DNA of 64,000 nt from Alteromonas sp. a30 (GCF_026788005.1 NZ_JABEPE010000015.1:57674-121673); one strand, 5' to 3'; positions 18,922 to 28,225 are shown, counted from the first letter of the stretch. A program made the numbers and translations. The notes: generated by a model from the letters alone, not told the origin.

Positions 18922-19055
18922 GTAACGTAAATAGGTTACTTATGACAAAGGTAACGTAAACAAGTTACATACGCAGTGTGTAACTCAAATAGGTTACATA
19001 TTGAGGATGTAACGCAAGTAGGTTACAATCTATAAAAGTAACCCAAATAGGTTAC
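18922..19055 (+). repeat. Five palindromic GTAAC-N8-GTTAC sites with exact 29-bp period
   Basis: Copies of an 18-base dyad lie at 18922-18939, 18951-18968, 18980-18997, 19009-19026 and 19038-19055. Start-to-start spacing is 29 bases in all four steps. The 8-base centres are similar (consensus near gcAAaTAg); the four 11-base separators are unrelated in sequence. The array ends 45 bases before the satD ATG. Fixed phasing with conserved half-sites suggests cooperative binding of a dimeric regulator, possibly SatD itself, which ends in a helix-turn-helix; that part is inference. Confidence 0.95.
19001..19029 (+). promoter_or_regulatory. Candidate satD promoter overlapping array copy 4
   Basis: TTGAGG (19001-19006) and TACAAT (19024-19029) are spaced by 17 bases, a good sigma-70 match. 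Array copy 4 (19009-19026) fills the spacer and overlaps the -10, and copy 5 covers the probable transcription start. A protein bound to the array would therefore block this promoter. Confidence 0.6.
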
Positions 19056-19100
19056 ACAAGTGTGTATTAATCACTCAAAATGTAGAAGTAAAAATACCTA

Positions 19101-19757
19101 ATGGTAAATGAAACACAGAAAAACAAAGCGATTGCCGTTTTAAGTGGAGATATAATTCGCTCAACAGAGTTACCCCATGAGGTATACGAAGACTTACTTT
19201 ATACCTTGCACAATCAACTCACTTTAGTATGCGATTATCACCCCGAAAACGAGTTTGAATTGTCTCGTGGCGATGCTTTTCAGGTGCTATTACATGATCC
19301 TGAAAATGCAGCCAAATATGCACTCTTAATCCGCACCGCGCTACGAGGACAAAACGAACATTACGACTGCCGAATTAGCATTGGTATCGGCAACGATTAT
19401 TCATTAAGGCACACCGTCAGTCGCTCTACAGGGGATGCTTTTACTCTCTCGGGTAGAACTCTGGATGACATGGCAACAAACACCTTAAAAATCACAACAC
19501 CTAATGAGTCGTTTAATGAGTGCTTTGCTTTACTGACCAAATACCTCGATCAACAAATCTCAGAAATGACAGAGCGCCAATGTGCCATTACACACCTTAT
19601 TTTGAAAGCCGATAACTCACTTACTCAAGCGGAAATAGCCAATAGCCTTGGCGCAAAACGCGTATCCATCAACCGCTCAATGAAAACCGCCAATTTGAAT
19701 CTCATCATGGAATACTTATCGTTATTCTCTAAGAAAGTGGAAGCATTTTTCTTGTGA
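19101..19757 (+). CDS. satD: SatD-family protein with C-terminal helix-turn-helix
   Basis: This 218-residue soluble protein matches the SatD family, named after the streptococcal secretion and acid tolerance (sat) operon. Residues about 10-145 resemble a class III nucleotide-cyclase/GGDEF-like fold (AVLSGDIIRST, ELSRGDAFQVLL, RISIGIGND). Residues about 159-203 look like a helix-turn-helix (LTQAEIANSLGAKRVSINRS). The molecular function is not established. The gene overlaps the DUF3307 gene by four bases, so they are cotranslated. The 29-bp-period array upstream suggests tight, possibly autogenous, control. The ribosome-binding site (AGAAG) is weak. Confidence 0.8.
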   Translation: MVNETQKNKAIAVLSGDIIRSTELPHEVYEDLLYTLHNQLTLVCDYHPENEFELSRGDAFQVLLHDPENAAKYALLIRTALRGQNEHYDCRISIGIGNDYSLRHTVSRSTGDAFTLSGRTLDDMATNTLKITTPNESFNECFALLTKYLDQQISEMTERQCAITHLILKADNSLTQAEIANSLGAKRVSINRSMKTANLNLIMEYLSLFSKKVEAFFL

Positions 19758-20491
19758 ACAGTTTTATCACGTTATTTAGCGCACTTTTAGTTATCCACCT
19801 TTTGGTTGATTTTTACTGTCAGCCAACCTCATGGGTAAACGACAAACTAAACAAACACGCCCGCTCTCCAAAAATGCTGCTGCACTCACTATTGCACGGT
19901 GTGCTATCTGGCATTGCGGCACAGTTAATTATCTCAGATTGGCGCTCAGCATTTGTATTATTCTTACTTGTGAGCTTGTCTCACTGGCTTATTGACCTTT
20001 GGAAAACCTACCAAAAAGGGCTGCGTTATTTCATCATCGACCAAGCGCTTCACATTGTTATTTTAGCGTTAGTTACGCTACATGCCGCCAACATCGATAA
20101 CAGCATAAACAAGCTAATTGATTTAGCATTAACGCCTAAGCACCTCATGCTATTACTTGGCTACGTTTTTATATTTAAGCCATCATCAATTTTAATCAGC
20201 CAAATTTTAAAGAAATATACACCACAAGAATCTGGTGAAAACAAGGGCCTCATGGCCGGCGGCGAGATGATTGGTTATTTGGAAAGAACATTAATTTTAA
20301 CCTTCGTTGTACTTGAACAGTATTCAGTTATCGGCTTTATTTTGGCGGCAAAATCTATTTTCAGGTTTGGAGAATTGAACACTGCGAAGAACCACAACTT
20401 AACCGAATATGTCCTACTTGGTTCTTTATTATCCGTCACACTGACATCCAGCATCGGCATCTTTATTCGACTAATCGTGTTTGGGAAATAA
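19754..20491 (+). CDS. DUF3307 membrane protein
   Basis: This 245-residue integral membrane protein has about six or seven hydrophobic segments. It carries the DUF3307 hallmarks: HLLVDFYCQPTSWVNDK near the N-terminus, LLHSLLHG, and a SHWLIDLWK...FIIDQALHI pair of His/Asp motifs, which might bind a metal. It starts at GTG within the satD stop codon. SatD-DUF3307 pairs recur in bacteria and presumably act together, with the SatD-like protein controlling or sensing for the membrane partner. The function is unknown. Confidence 0.8.
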   Translation: MNSFITLFSALLVIHLLVDFYCQPTSWVNDKLNKHARSPKMLLHSLLHGVLSGIAAQLIISDWRSAFVLFLLVSLSHWLIDLWKTYQKGLRYFIIDQALHIVILALVTLHAANIDNSINKLIDLALTPKHLMLLLGYVFIFKPSSILISQILKKYTPQESGENKGLMAGGEMIGYLERTLILTFVVLEQYSVIGFILAAKSIFRFGELNTAKNHNLTEYVLLGSLLSVTLTSSIGIFIRLIVFGK

Positions 20492-20545
20492 CGTGTGATA
20501 GCGACGAATTAACGCTAGCGGATAACAGCAACAAGTTAACATCCT

Positions 20546-20752
20546 ATGAAAGTGAAACAGGTAAAAAAGCACTTTTGCGCCAATTGTGGCACACCAATTT
20601 ACAGTGAAAATGCCAAATATCCGGGAAAGTGGCGACTACGATTAGGCTCTTTAGATTCAGACATTTCAGAGCGTCCGCTTTCCCATAATTTTGTGACATC
20701 CAAAGCCAACTGGGATGACCTAGACGCACAACTCCCCCACTCCGAAAAGTAG
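20546..20752 (+). pseudogene. N-terminally truncated GFA-family (CENP-V) gene remnant
   Basis: The 68 residues match only the C-terminal half of GFA-family zinc proteins: HFCANCGTPIYSENAKYPGK, then RLRLGSLD and a closing HNFVTSKANWDDL. Full members have about 130 residues with an N-terminal CxCG zinc-binding segment, which is absent here. There is no clear ribosome-binding site before the ATG. It is best read as a gene remnant, although expression of a short protein cannot be excluded. Confidence 0.65.
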
Positions 20753-20970
20753 GAACCGGGCCTAAAATAACGGCCCCTTACCTACCATTTACATTTTATT
20801 AACTTCACATGCCACCAGCTTGGCGTCATGAGTCACTATTTTCGAAGCACGATGAATTACTGTTTTTAAAAGAAAAAACTCAACCTATACCCTACTACGT
20901 TATAGCAGTTCAAAATGTGGCCTAGTTCTTAGCTTGTTGAATTCGCTTTAACGCCAAAAGAGGAAACAAC

Positions 20971-23301
20971 ATGCTTAATCGTCGTTTTAGTGTTAGCAAA
21001 GTAGCTTTGGCGTTAACCGCTACTCTATGCGCTACATCCGCTTATCCAGCCTTATCCCAAGAAAACAAAAAACAAGATAGTGGCTTAGAAGTGATTATGG
21101 TTACAGCGCAGAAGCGAGTTCAAAATGTAAAGGAAGTGCCAATTTCCATGTCGGCAATCGACAAAAATAAACTCCTCGAAAATAACATTGCCGATTCAGA
21201 AGAACTCTCCGCTTACATTGCCAACTTTAGCATTAGCGAAACCTCCCAAGGTTTTAACGTATTTATGCGTGGCTTAGGCTCTGGGCCAAACCAAGGATTT
21301 GAACAAACGGTTGGCACTTATGTAGATGGTGTTTACCGTGGTCGAGCTCATCTAATGCGTAGCGCTTTTTTGGACTTAGAGCGCGTTGAAGTTTTACGCG
21401 GGCCACAAAGTGCTTTGTTTGGGAAAAACACCACCGCCGGAGCATTGAACTTAACTAACGCCAAACCAACGCAAGATTTTGAAGGCTACGTAAACGCCAC
21501 TTACAACTTCGACTTCAATACCCGAACCATTGAAGCGGCAGTTTCTAACGGTTTAACAGATACCCTCAGTGGCAGACTCGCAGTAAAAGTTGAAGACACT
21601 GACGGGTTTATGGATAACACCTTAAGTGGTCAAGAAGAAGTCGCCAACGACACAGCTATTGCCCGCTTGACGCTTGCTTGGGAACCATTATCAAATACCA
21701 AAATCACCTTGACGGCTCAACACGATGAAAATGAGTCTGATGGATTCACCAATAGCCAAGCCTTCGTTGAACCCGCTATTATCGCCAGCGGCGCCCCGAT
21801 TTTAGCCCAGCTTCAAGACGTCATCATTGACGACAACACCCACAAAGCCAACCCCTTATTAGGTGAAATTGAGCAAACTGATTTTGAAGCAGACCATTTA
21901 ACATTGAATATGGAAGTCGACTTCGACAACTACGTATTCACCTCAATTACAGGTTGGCAAGATTACAGCCTAGAGCAGTCTGATGATGGCGACCATGGTG
22001 CTCTGCCTTTAGTCTTCCGAGTGCGAGGAGACGAAGAATTTGACCAACTCAGCCAAGAGTTTCGCATCACTTCTAACTTCGATGGAAAGTTTAATTACAT
22101 TGCGGGCGTGTACTATCAAGACTCATCACTCACTTATGAAGAAGATTATCTCGTTTATCCGTTAAATGTACTTGGCGATCGCCACTTTAATGTGGAATCT
22201 GAAACATGGGCAGCCTTCGCACAACTAGATTATGCGTTCACGGAACAATGGCAAGCAACGTTAGGTTTACGCTACTCATCTGAAGATAAAGATGGTGTGC
22301 GTAGTTTGTTTGCGGTTGACCCGACAACACGGACCCGTATTGTCGATTTACCATTAGTCCAAGCGCCTGTTATTGCAGAAGCCTTCCCACAAGGACTGCC
22401 CGGGGCAGTGTACTCCCAAGTTGTTCTTGCGCCACAGAACTTCCTCGATCACGACATTAACGGCAGTCGTTCAGAAGATGAATTTACGCCTTCGCTTAAT
22501 ATTAAATATAAGATGGACGACGCTATGATTTATGCGTCAGTTTCAACAGGTACGAAAGCCGGAGGTTTTGACGCCAGAGCCAATCATCCCAATGACTTCG
22601 AGTTTGAAGATGAGGAAGTTACCGCCTACGAAATTGGGGCTAAATTAACCTTACTAGACGGTGATGCCGACTTAAATATTGCCGCCTTCTCAATGGACTT
22701 TGAAGATCTGCAAACGTCAGTTTTCGATGGTAACACCGGTTTTTTTGTTGAGAATGGTAGTGAAGCATCATCTATTGGTGTTGAGGTTGACGGGCGTTGG
22801 ATAATTGATAACAACTGGCTCGTAAGTGGTAGCGTAGGCTGGTTAGATTTCGAATGGGATGAATTTACAGGAGCGAAATGTTTTGCCAGTGTCACTTTAG
22901 TGCCAGACAACGTAGAAGCTAATGGCGTTTCTTGTAATCTTGAAGGCAAAACCAATGCATTTGCCCCAGAGTTTAGTGGTAGCTTGAACCTTGAATATTA
23001 CACGGAAATATTTGGTAATTATGAGCTAAAAGCTAATTTAGATGTAATTTACAAGTCCGACTACTACACCAACTCTGACCTGAACCCATTTACCCAACAA
23101 GAGGCTTTCACCAAGCTGAATGCTCGAGTCGCGCTAAACGACTCAGCAAGCTCATGGCAAGTCGCCCTTCTCGCGAAGAACCTAACCGACAAAACGGTAA
23201 TCAATTATTCAACCGATATGCCGTTAATTGGTCCGGGGTTTTATAGTGTTTGGGTAGAGCCGGGACGCAGCTTTTCACTCCAGTTCCAGTATAATTTTTA
23301 A
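20971..23301 (+). CDS. TonB-dependent outer-membrane receptor
   Basis: The 776-residue receptor has a signal peptide (to about residue 28), a TonB box region (LEVIMVTAQKR), a plug domain at about residues 45-165 (RVEVLRGPQSALFGKNTTAGALNL) and a 22-strand barrel ending in Phe (FSLQFQYNF). It imports a large or scarce substrate across the outer membrane using TonB energy. AAGAGG precedes the ATG. It is followed by an AraC regulator and a catabolic-looking operon, so the ligand is likely the compound that operon handles. Confidence 0.92.
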   Translation: MLNRRFSVSKVALALTATLCATSAYPALSQENKKQDSGLEVIMVTAQKRVQNVKEVPISMSAIDKNKLLENNIADSEELSAYIANFSISETSQGFNVFMRGLGSGPNQGFEQTVGTYVDGVYRGRAHLMRSAFLDLERVEVLRGPQSALFGKNTTAGALNLTNAKPTQDFEGYVNATYNFDFNTRTIEAAVSNGLTDTLSGRLAVKVEDTDGFMDNTLSGQEEVANDTAIARLTLAWEPLSNTKITLTAQHDENESDGFTNSQAFVEPAIIASGAPILAQLQDVIIDDNTHKANPLLGEIEQTDFEADHLTLNMEVDFDNYVFTSITGWQDYSLEQSDDGDHGALPLVFRVRGDEEFDQLSQEFRITSNFDGKFNYIAGVYYQDSSLTYEEDYLVYPLNVLGDRHFNVESETWAAFAQLDYAFTEQWQATLGLRYSSEDKDGVRSLFAVDPTTRTRIVDLPLVQAPVIAEAFPQGLPGAVYSQVVLAPQNFLDHDINGSRSEDEFTPSLNIKYKMDDAMIYASVSTGTKAGGFDARANHPNDFEFEDEEVTAYEIGAKLTLLDGDADLNIAAFSMDFEDLQTSVFDGNTGFFVENGSEASSIGVEVDGRWIIDNNWLVSGSVGWLDFEWDEFTGAKCFASVTLVPDNVEANGVSCNLEGKTNAFAPEFSGSLNLEYYTEIFGNYELKANLDVIYKSDYYTNSDLNPFTQQEAFTKLNARVALNDSASSWQVALLAKNLTDKTVINYSTDMPLIGPGFYSVWVEPGRSFSLQFQYNF

Positions 23302-23315
23302 TTAACTTCTGCTAT

Positions 23316-23345
23316 GTTCGGGGTCAGTCGTTTATTGCCCCGAAC
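23316..23345 (+). terminator. Hairpin between receptor and AraC genes
   Basis: GTTCGGGG (23316-23323) pairs perfectly with CCCCGAAC (23338-23345) around a 14-base loop, followed by GTTTGCTTGTTT. It ends the receptor transcript and lies only about 12 bases before the AraC start codon. Confidence 0.65.
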
Positions 23346-23357
23346 GTTTGCTTGTTT

Positions 23358-24344
23358 ATGCCTAAAATTGCCTTAGATACCCTGCGCTCTTTACTCAATC
23401 ACCTAGCCCTTAAAGGAATAGAAAAAGAGGCGATGTTAGCGCATTTAGGAATGACCAAATCCAGCTTGAATGTGTCTGGCGAACTCATCGACATCCGACT
23501 CTATGAATCCCTCTACGCCTTTGCTGAAAGGCATTTAGATAGCAAAACCATCGGCTTTGAACTCGGCCAAAATATCGAACCGGACCGATGGGGTACATTG
23601 GGCTATATCGCCTTTACCTCTCCTTCGATAAAAGAAGCACTTGCATGCCAACGTCGCTACCAAAGCTTAGTCGGCAACATGGGCACGCCGTTACAAGAGA
23701 TCAGTAATAACAAGCTCATATTAAAATGGCTGCCTTCCTATGCCTGTAGTCACAACACCGTAGAAGAAATCATTACGGGTTGGACCGCAATGGCTCGCAA
23801 ACTGAGTAATAAAAAAATTAAGCCTATTGGTATTTACTTCGGTCACGAATGCCAAAGCGATATGCGAGTTTATGAAGATTTTTATGATTGCGAAGTCCGT
23901 TTTAGTTGCGATTATCATGGTATTAAAATCTATCAAGACACAATAAACCAGCCGTTCAACCGCCATGACCCAGAAGTACACGCACTTTTATGTCAACATG
24001 CCGATAGCTTATTAAATCGCCTCGCGGAAAGGCGCCCAGTAGAAAGCGTCACCAAATTCATCACTAATCAATTACCCTTTGGCGTGCCTGAAATTGAAGA
24101 TGCAGCACAGAACCTGCACGTTAGCGTACGCACTTTGCAACGAAAATTGGGTGAGTACGACATCACGTTTTCAGGCTTAATAGACTCCATTCGTAAAGAG
24201 TTGGCTTTGAGTTACTTACGCAACACGAATACCAAAATTGTGTACATTACCCAAATGCTAGGTTTCTCGGAACAAAGTGCCTTTCAGCGGGCGTTTAAAC
24301 GCTGGACAGGCAAAACACCAAGACAATATCGCAACAACGAATAA
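23358..24344 (+). CDS. AraC-family regulator (Arabinose_bd/OruR-type N-terminus)
   Basis: The 328-residue protein has an N-terminal ligand domain of the Arabinose_bd type (about residues 15-200; GFELGQNIEPDRWGTLGYIA) and a C-terminal double helix-turn-helix (about 235-325; VSVRTLQRKLGEYDITFSGL and MLGFSEQSAFQRAFKRWTGK). The ATG at 23358 is taken as start; an in-frame TTG lies two codons upstream and no clear ribosome-binding site is seen. It sits between the receptor and the BASS-to-SDR operon, so it probably controls both. Confidence 0.88.
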   Translation: MPKIALDTLRSLLNHLALKGIEKEAMLAHLGMTKSSLNVSGELIDIRLYESLYAFAERHLDSKTIGFELGQNIEPDRWGTLGYIAFTSPSIKEALACQRRYQSLVGNMGTPLQEISNNKLILKWLPSYACSHNTVEEIITGWTAMARKLSNKKIKPIGIYFGHECQSDMRVYEDFYDCEVRFSCDYHGIKIYQDTINQPFNRHDPEVHALLCQHADSLLNRLAERRPVESVTKFITNQLPFGVPEIEDAAQNLHVSVRTLQRKLGEYDITFSGLIDSIRKELALSYLRNTNTKIVYITQMLGFSEQSAFQRAFKRWTGKTPRQYRNNE

Positions 24345-24438
24345 ACCCAAGACGACACTATAATGGCGCGCAAAGTCATGACTTTCATGCCCTTTTTAAC
24401 TAAATTGCCTACTCGGTTTTATTATTTTGTTAAGAGTT

Positions 24439-25371
24439 ATGGACGCCAGCGCGATTTATTACGATGCCAACTCCCAATGGCTACTCAGCATTGTGCTTGC
24501 CAGCATGATTCTAGGTGTTGCGCTGGATATACATTGGCGTGACTTTAAAGCCATTTTAAAAATGCCCACTGCGATTTTCGCGGGTTTAGTCGCTCAATTT
24601 ATTGCACTCCCGTTATTTACCACTTTAATAACACTTGTTGTTGACCTAGATGCCGGCATCGAGCTTGGTATGATACTCGTTGCGTCCTGTCCCGGAGGTG
24701 CAGTTTCCAATTTCGTGACTCACCTAGCTAAGGGCAATACCGCGCTCTCCATTTCCATGACGGCCACCTCCAGCGCCCTTGCGACCTTTATGCTACCTAT
24801 CAACTTTGTATTTTGGTCTCAGGTCAACCCAACTACTCACGCCTTAATGCAGAGTATTGAAGTCAGTGGTGGCGCATTATTCCTTAACCTATTAATGGTA
24901 TTAGCACTCCCGCTTGTGCTTGGTTTAGTTGTTCAAGCTTTTTGGCAAAAATTCGCGTCGATACTGCATAAAATATTAAAAATCACCAGCATATTAGCCT
25001 TATTTGCTTTCGTCTCCATTGCCATTTATCGAAACATAGATGCATTCAAAGCACATTTCGAACTCATGTTTTTAGTGGTGTTGTTTCACAATGCCCTTGC
25101 TTATTTGCTGGGCTTTTCAGCAGGCAGACTAGTTCGTTTAAATAACCGAGATACAAAAGCAACGACTATCGAGGTGGGAATGCAAAACTCCTCACTTGCT
25201 ATTGCCATTGTTTTTACTCAATTTAATGCCGAGGCGGGTATGGCGCTCATCAGTGCATTTTGGGGAACGTGGCACTTAGTGTCAGGATTGGCCGTTGCCT
25301 ATTTATTTAGTCGTTGGCCAAATGGTCCTGATCCTGTTGCGACCTCTCGCGCTAAGGAGTCTTTGTTATGA
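24439..25371 (+). CDS. BASS-family (bile acid:sodium symporter-like) transporter
   Basis: The 310-residue membrane protein has about ten hydrophobic segments with the two BASS signature regions: ASCPGGAVSNFVTHLAKGN (inverted-repeat crossover one) and EVGMQNSSLAIAI (crossover two). Members are sodium-coupled importers of organic acids, including bile acids and keto acids. The ATG at 24439 follows AAGAG; an in-frame TTG four codons upstream is less likely. The downstream SDR overlaps it by four bases. The substrate is unknown but is presumably the organic acid processed by the operon. Confidence 0.87.
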   Translation: MDASAIYYDANSQWLLSIVLASMILGVALDIHWRDFKAILKMPTAIFAGLVAQFIALPLFTTLITLVVDLDAGIELGMILVASCPGGAVSNFVTHLAKGNTALSISMTATSSALATFMLPINFVFWSQVNPTTHALMQSIEVSGGALFLNLLMVLALPLVLGLVVQAFWQKFASILHKILKITSILALFAFVSIAIYRNIDAFKAHFELMFLVVLFHNALAYLLGFSAGRLVRLNNRDTKATTIEVGMQNSSLAIAIVFTQFNAEAGMALISAFWGTWHLVSGLAVAYLFSRWPNGPDPVATSRAKESLL

Positions 25372-26357
25372 GTCAAACCACTGGCACACTGAAACGTATA
25401 TTAGTGACAGGTGCAGCAGGCAGTTTAGGAAAACGTTTAGTTGAGCGCTTGATCAATAAACAAGGCAATCACGTTTATGCCACCGATATTAAGCCCTGCC
25501 CCTTCTCTCCTAAAGAGGAACAAGCAGGTGCGCTACAATATCAACGTTATGATTTACGTTCCCCGGATTTTTTAGAATGGGTTCGACAAATAAACCCTTG
25601 TCAAATTGTGCATTTGGCATCGGTACTACAACTATCGCCAAGCATAAACCGTCATATCGCCTATGATATTGACGTTGTAGCAACAAAGCGTTTACTCGAA
25701 GTAAGTACAGAGTTAGGCGTCGATAAGTTTATTATTACCACCAGCGGCGCAGCATACGGCTATTACCCTGAAAACCGAGACATTATTACTGAATCTCGGC
25801 CTACCCGAGGCAATATCGACTATTTCTATTCTGCTCATAAGGCTGAAATTGAAGCACTCATGACACAGTATCGTCGTTATCACCCTGAGCTTAAACAGAT
25901 TGTGTTTCGTCCCGGAGCCATTCTTGGTCCTAACTTTGAAGGCCCAGTTGTTAACCTGTTTCAACAAAAACTTATTACGGGTCTTATGGGGTATCCCGGC
26001 CCGTTTAATTTCATTTGGTCCGAAGATGTTGTCAGTTTCATTATGGAAGGGTTGGAAACGGATATTACCGGGCAATTCAATATGGCGGGCGATGGTATTC
26101 TGACCATGAAACAAATAGCGCAACATTTGAAAAAAGCCTACCTGCCACTACCAGAATGGTTTATCAAATTCGCGCTTAGTATCGCCAGACCTTTAGGCTT
26201 AAGCCAATACGGCCCCGAACAAACCAAATTTATTAAATTCCGTCCGGTACTGGATAACAGCAAGCTGAAATCGACTTTTTCACATCAGCTTCAATACAAC
26301 ACCGTTGAAGCGCTCGATGCCTTCCTTAAGCAACAAACCCAAAAGGAGTTAGCATGA
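25368..26357 (+). CDS. NAD(P)-dependent epimerase/dehydratase-type extended SDR
   Basis: The 329-residue enzyme begins with a Rossmann motif (LVTGAAGSLGKRLVERL) and has the catalytic YSAHK pair (Tyr and Lys, near residues 151-155) with an upstream TTSGAAYG. It belongs to the extended SDR group, which includes sugar epimerases and 3-beta-hydroxysteroid dehydrogenases. It overlaps both neighbours by four bases (ATGA), with AAGGAG before its start. The substrate is unknown. Confidence 0.88.
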   Translation: MSQTTGTLKRILVTGAAGSLGKRLVERLINKQGNHVYATDIKPCPFSPKEEQAGALQYQRYDLRSPDFLEWVRQINPCQIVHLASVLQLSPSINRHIAYDIDVVATKRLLEVSTELGVDKFIITTSGAAYGYYPENRDIITESRPTRGNIDYFYSAHKAEIEALMTQYRRYHPELKQIVFRPGAILGPNFEGPVVNLFQQKLITGLMGYPGPFNFIWSEDVVSFIMEGLETDITGQFNMAGDGILTMKQIAQHLKKAYLPLPEWFIKFALSIARPLGLSQYGPEQTKFIKFRPVLDNSKLKSTFSHQLQYNTVEALDAFLKQQTQKELA

Positions 26358-28222
26358 AACGCTTGGTTTTGATTTCGCTAACCTGCTTGAGCTTCATTCA
26401 AGCTCACGCTGAAAACACCATTAAAGTCATCGACTCTCAAGGCTCCCCCATAGCAAATGCGATGGTAATGCAAGTGCCTATGGTCGGCGCAACGCTGGAT
26501 ATTTCCGATTCAGGCTATCCCCCTCATGGCGTTGAAAATCAAGCGAATGCGGCATTCACACAGTTTACCAATGAACAAGGTGAAGCCACTTTTACGGCTT
26601 ATTCTGGTCAGCAGGTGCGAATTCGAGTCCGGTTTCCCGATCACCAAGATAGCACGCACATTCTATCGCCAGACCAAAATCTGTCCGTTACTTTGCAGCC
26701 CATTACTGATCCATTGAAGCTTGCTGAATCTCGCCCAGCGAACACTTGGTTAGCCAAATTAGATTTGGGCGGCGATGACATGTTGAAAAAGCATTACGTG
26801 ATGCAGTGTGGCTTTTGCCACCAGCAAGGTTCCCACTTTTTCCGCCGTCCTCGCCCTGAAGAAAATTGGCATGAGGTGATTTACCGTATGGTGGGTTATG
26901 GTTCTCGTTTACATGATGAAGCGCAAGAGAAGCTACCGAGCTTGCTATTCAATGGCTATAAAACGCTGTATGAAAATCCAGAGCAAGTCCCCTCTGCAAC
27001 GCCTTGGGAACCTTATTTACAACAAACAAAAGTGACAGAGTGGCCGTTAGGAGATGCGTTTTCTCAAATGCACGACTTGCTCTACCATTCAAATGGTTTG
27101 GTATACGTAGGCGATAATTTGCAAGATCGTCTATACGAGGTCGACCCAAAAACTGGCAAATATGTGGTTTACAAGCTCAAGCGTGAAGACACAGATAAAC
27201 ACGGCGGTTTAATGAGCAAACGCCTTACCAGCTTTCCAAAGCACGAAGCATTTTCGGGAATTCACTCTTTTGCTGAATCTCCGAAAGATGGGCACATTTT
27301 CATCACCACCTCCTACCAACAACGCTTGGTTGAATTTGATCCGGTAAACAAAACCTTTATTAACCACAAAATGGAAGAAGGTTATTACCCGCACACTGTG
27401 CGCGTCGATCAACAAGACAACGTGTGGTTTACCATGGCGTTGTCGAATCAGGTTGCGTTATTTAACCGTTCAACCCAAGCTTTCACCATGTTTGACTTGC
27501 CAAACCGGGGGCTGCGGGAAACCCTTACCGTGAATGGAATGGGAGTCATTCTTAAACTGATGGAATGGGGTTTGCCACTAGCAAATTGGTTTTCTATTGA
27601 TGAAAAGTCCACAGGTGTTCCTTTGCCTTACGGCATCGACATTACGCCCAATGGCGACATTTGGTTTGCACGATTACACGCCGATTCAATTGGCAAAATT
27701 GACGCCAAAACCCATGAAATCACCATTTACGACACGCCTTTTGTTGGTCCACGCCGCTTACGCTCGGACTCAAAAGGCAATTTATGGATAGCCGCCTTTC
27801 CTGAATCAATGATTGTGAAATTTGATCCGAAAACGGAAACATTCAGCAATTACCCTTTACCTGTGCATCCTTTAGGCAGCGAAACGCCTTATTCCTTAAA
27901 TGTCGATAAAGCGCGAGATCAGGTGTGGGTAAACGGTAACACTTCTGATGCACTCTATCGTTTCGACATCAATAGCGAAAGTTGGTCTCACTACCCGCTT
28001 CCCAAACGCGTCACTTTCACACGCGATGTAGAATTTGCCCCTAATGGTGATGTTTATACCTCCAACTCTAGCTTCCCAAGTTGGCATATAGAAGACGCGC
28101 AACCAACGTTAATCCGGGTACAGCCGAATGCTTTAACCAACGAGGCAAAAACTGAGATGAGTATCAGCCAACACCATTCGCCCCTTAACGCTTCTAAAGC
28201 ACAGGAAAAGGGAGCACCTTAA
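26354..28222 (+). CDS. Periplasmic CxxCH (haem c)/Vgb-like beta-propeller protein
   Basis: The 622-residue protein has a signal peptide (to about residue 20). Residues about 22-115 form a carboxypeptidase-regulatory-like beta-sandwich. A haem c site CGFCH follows at 152-156 (FCHQQGSHFFRR after it). Residues about 215-590 form a six-bladed propeller resembling virginiamycin B lyase/SMP-30 (PYGIDITPNGDIWFARL, IGKIDAKT, RLRSDSKGNLWIAAF). The mix suggests a periplasmic redox or lyase enzyme acting on the imported compound. Whether the haem site is occupied is not known. It sits between the SDR and MFS genes, tightly coupled to both. Confidence 0.8.
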   Translation: MKRLVLISLTCLSFIQAHAENTIKVIDSQGSPIANAMVMQVPMVGATLDISDSGYPPHGVENQANAAFTQFTNEQGEATFTAYSGQQVRIRVRFPDHQDSTHILSPDQNLSVTLQPITDPLKLAESRPANTWLAKLDLGGDDMLKKHYVMQCGFCHQQGSHFFRRPRPEENWHEVIYRMVGYGSRLHDEAQEKLPSLLFNGYKTLYENPEQVPSATPWEPYLQQTKVTEWPLGDAFSQMHDLLYHSNGLVYVGDNLQDRLYEVDPKTGKYVVYKLKREDTDKHGGLMSKRLTSFPKHEAFSGIHSFAESPKDGHIFITTSYQQRLVEFDPVNKTFINHKMEEGYYPHTVRVDQQDNVWFTMALSNQVALFNRSTQAFTMFDLPNRGLRETLTVNGMGVILKLMEWGLPLANWFSIDEKSTGVPLPYGIDITPNGDIWFARLHADSIGKIDAKTHEITIYDTPFVGPRRLRSDSKGNLWIAAFPESMIVKFDPKTETFSNYPLPVHPLGSETPYSLNVDKARDQVWVNGNTSDALYRFDINSESWSHYPLPKRVTFTRDVEFAPNGDVYTSNSSFPSWHIEDAQPTLIRVQPNALTNEAKTEMSISQHHSPLNASKAQEKGAP

Positions 28223-28225
28223 TAG

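Noticed and set aside
18922..19055. Array with regular spacing that resembles a CRISPR
   Set aside because: The repeated unit is an 18-base dyad and the separators are only 11 bases, too short for spacers; there are no cas genes, and one copy sits inside a promoter. An operator array explains it better.
20758..20776. GGGCC-N9-GGCCC hairpin after the GFA remnant
   Set aside because: The stem is only five pairs and no T-run follows on either strand, so a terminator call is not supported.
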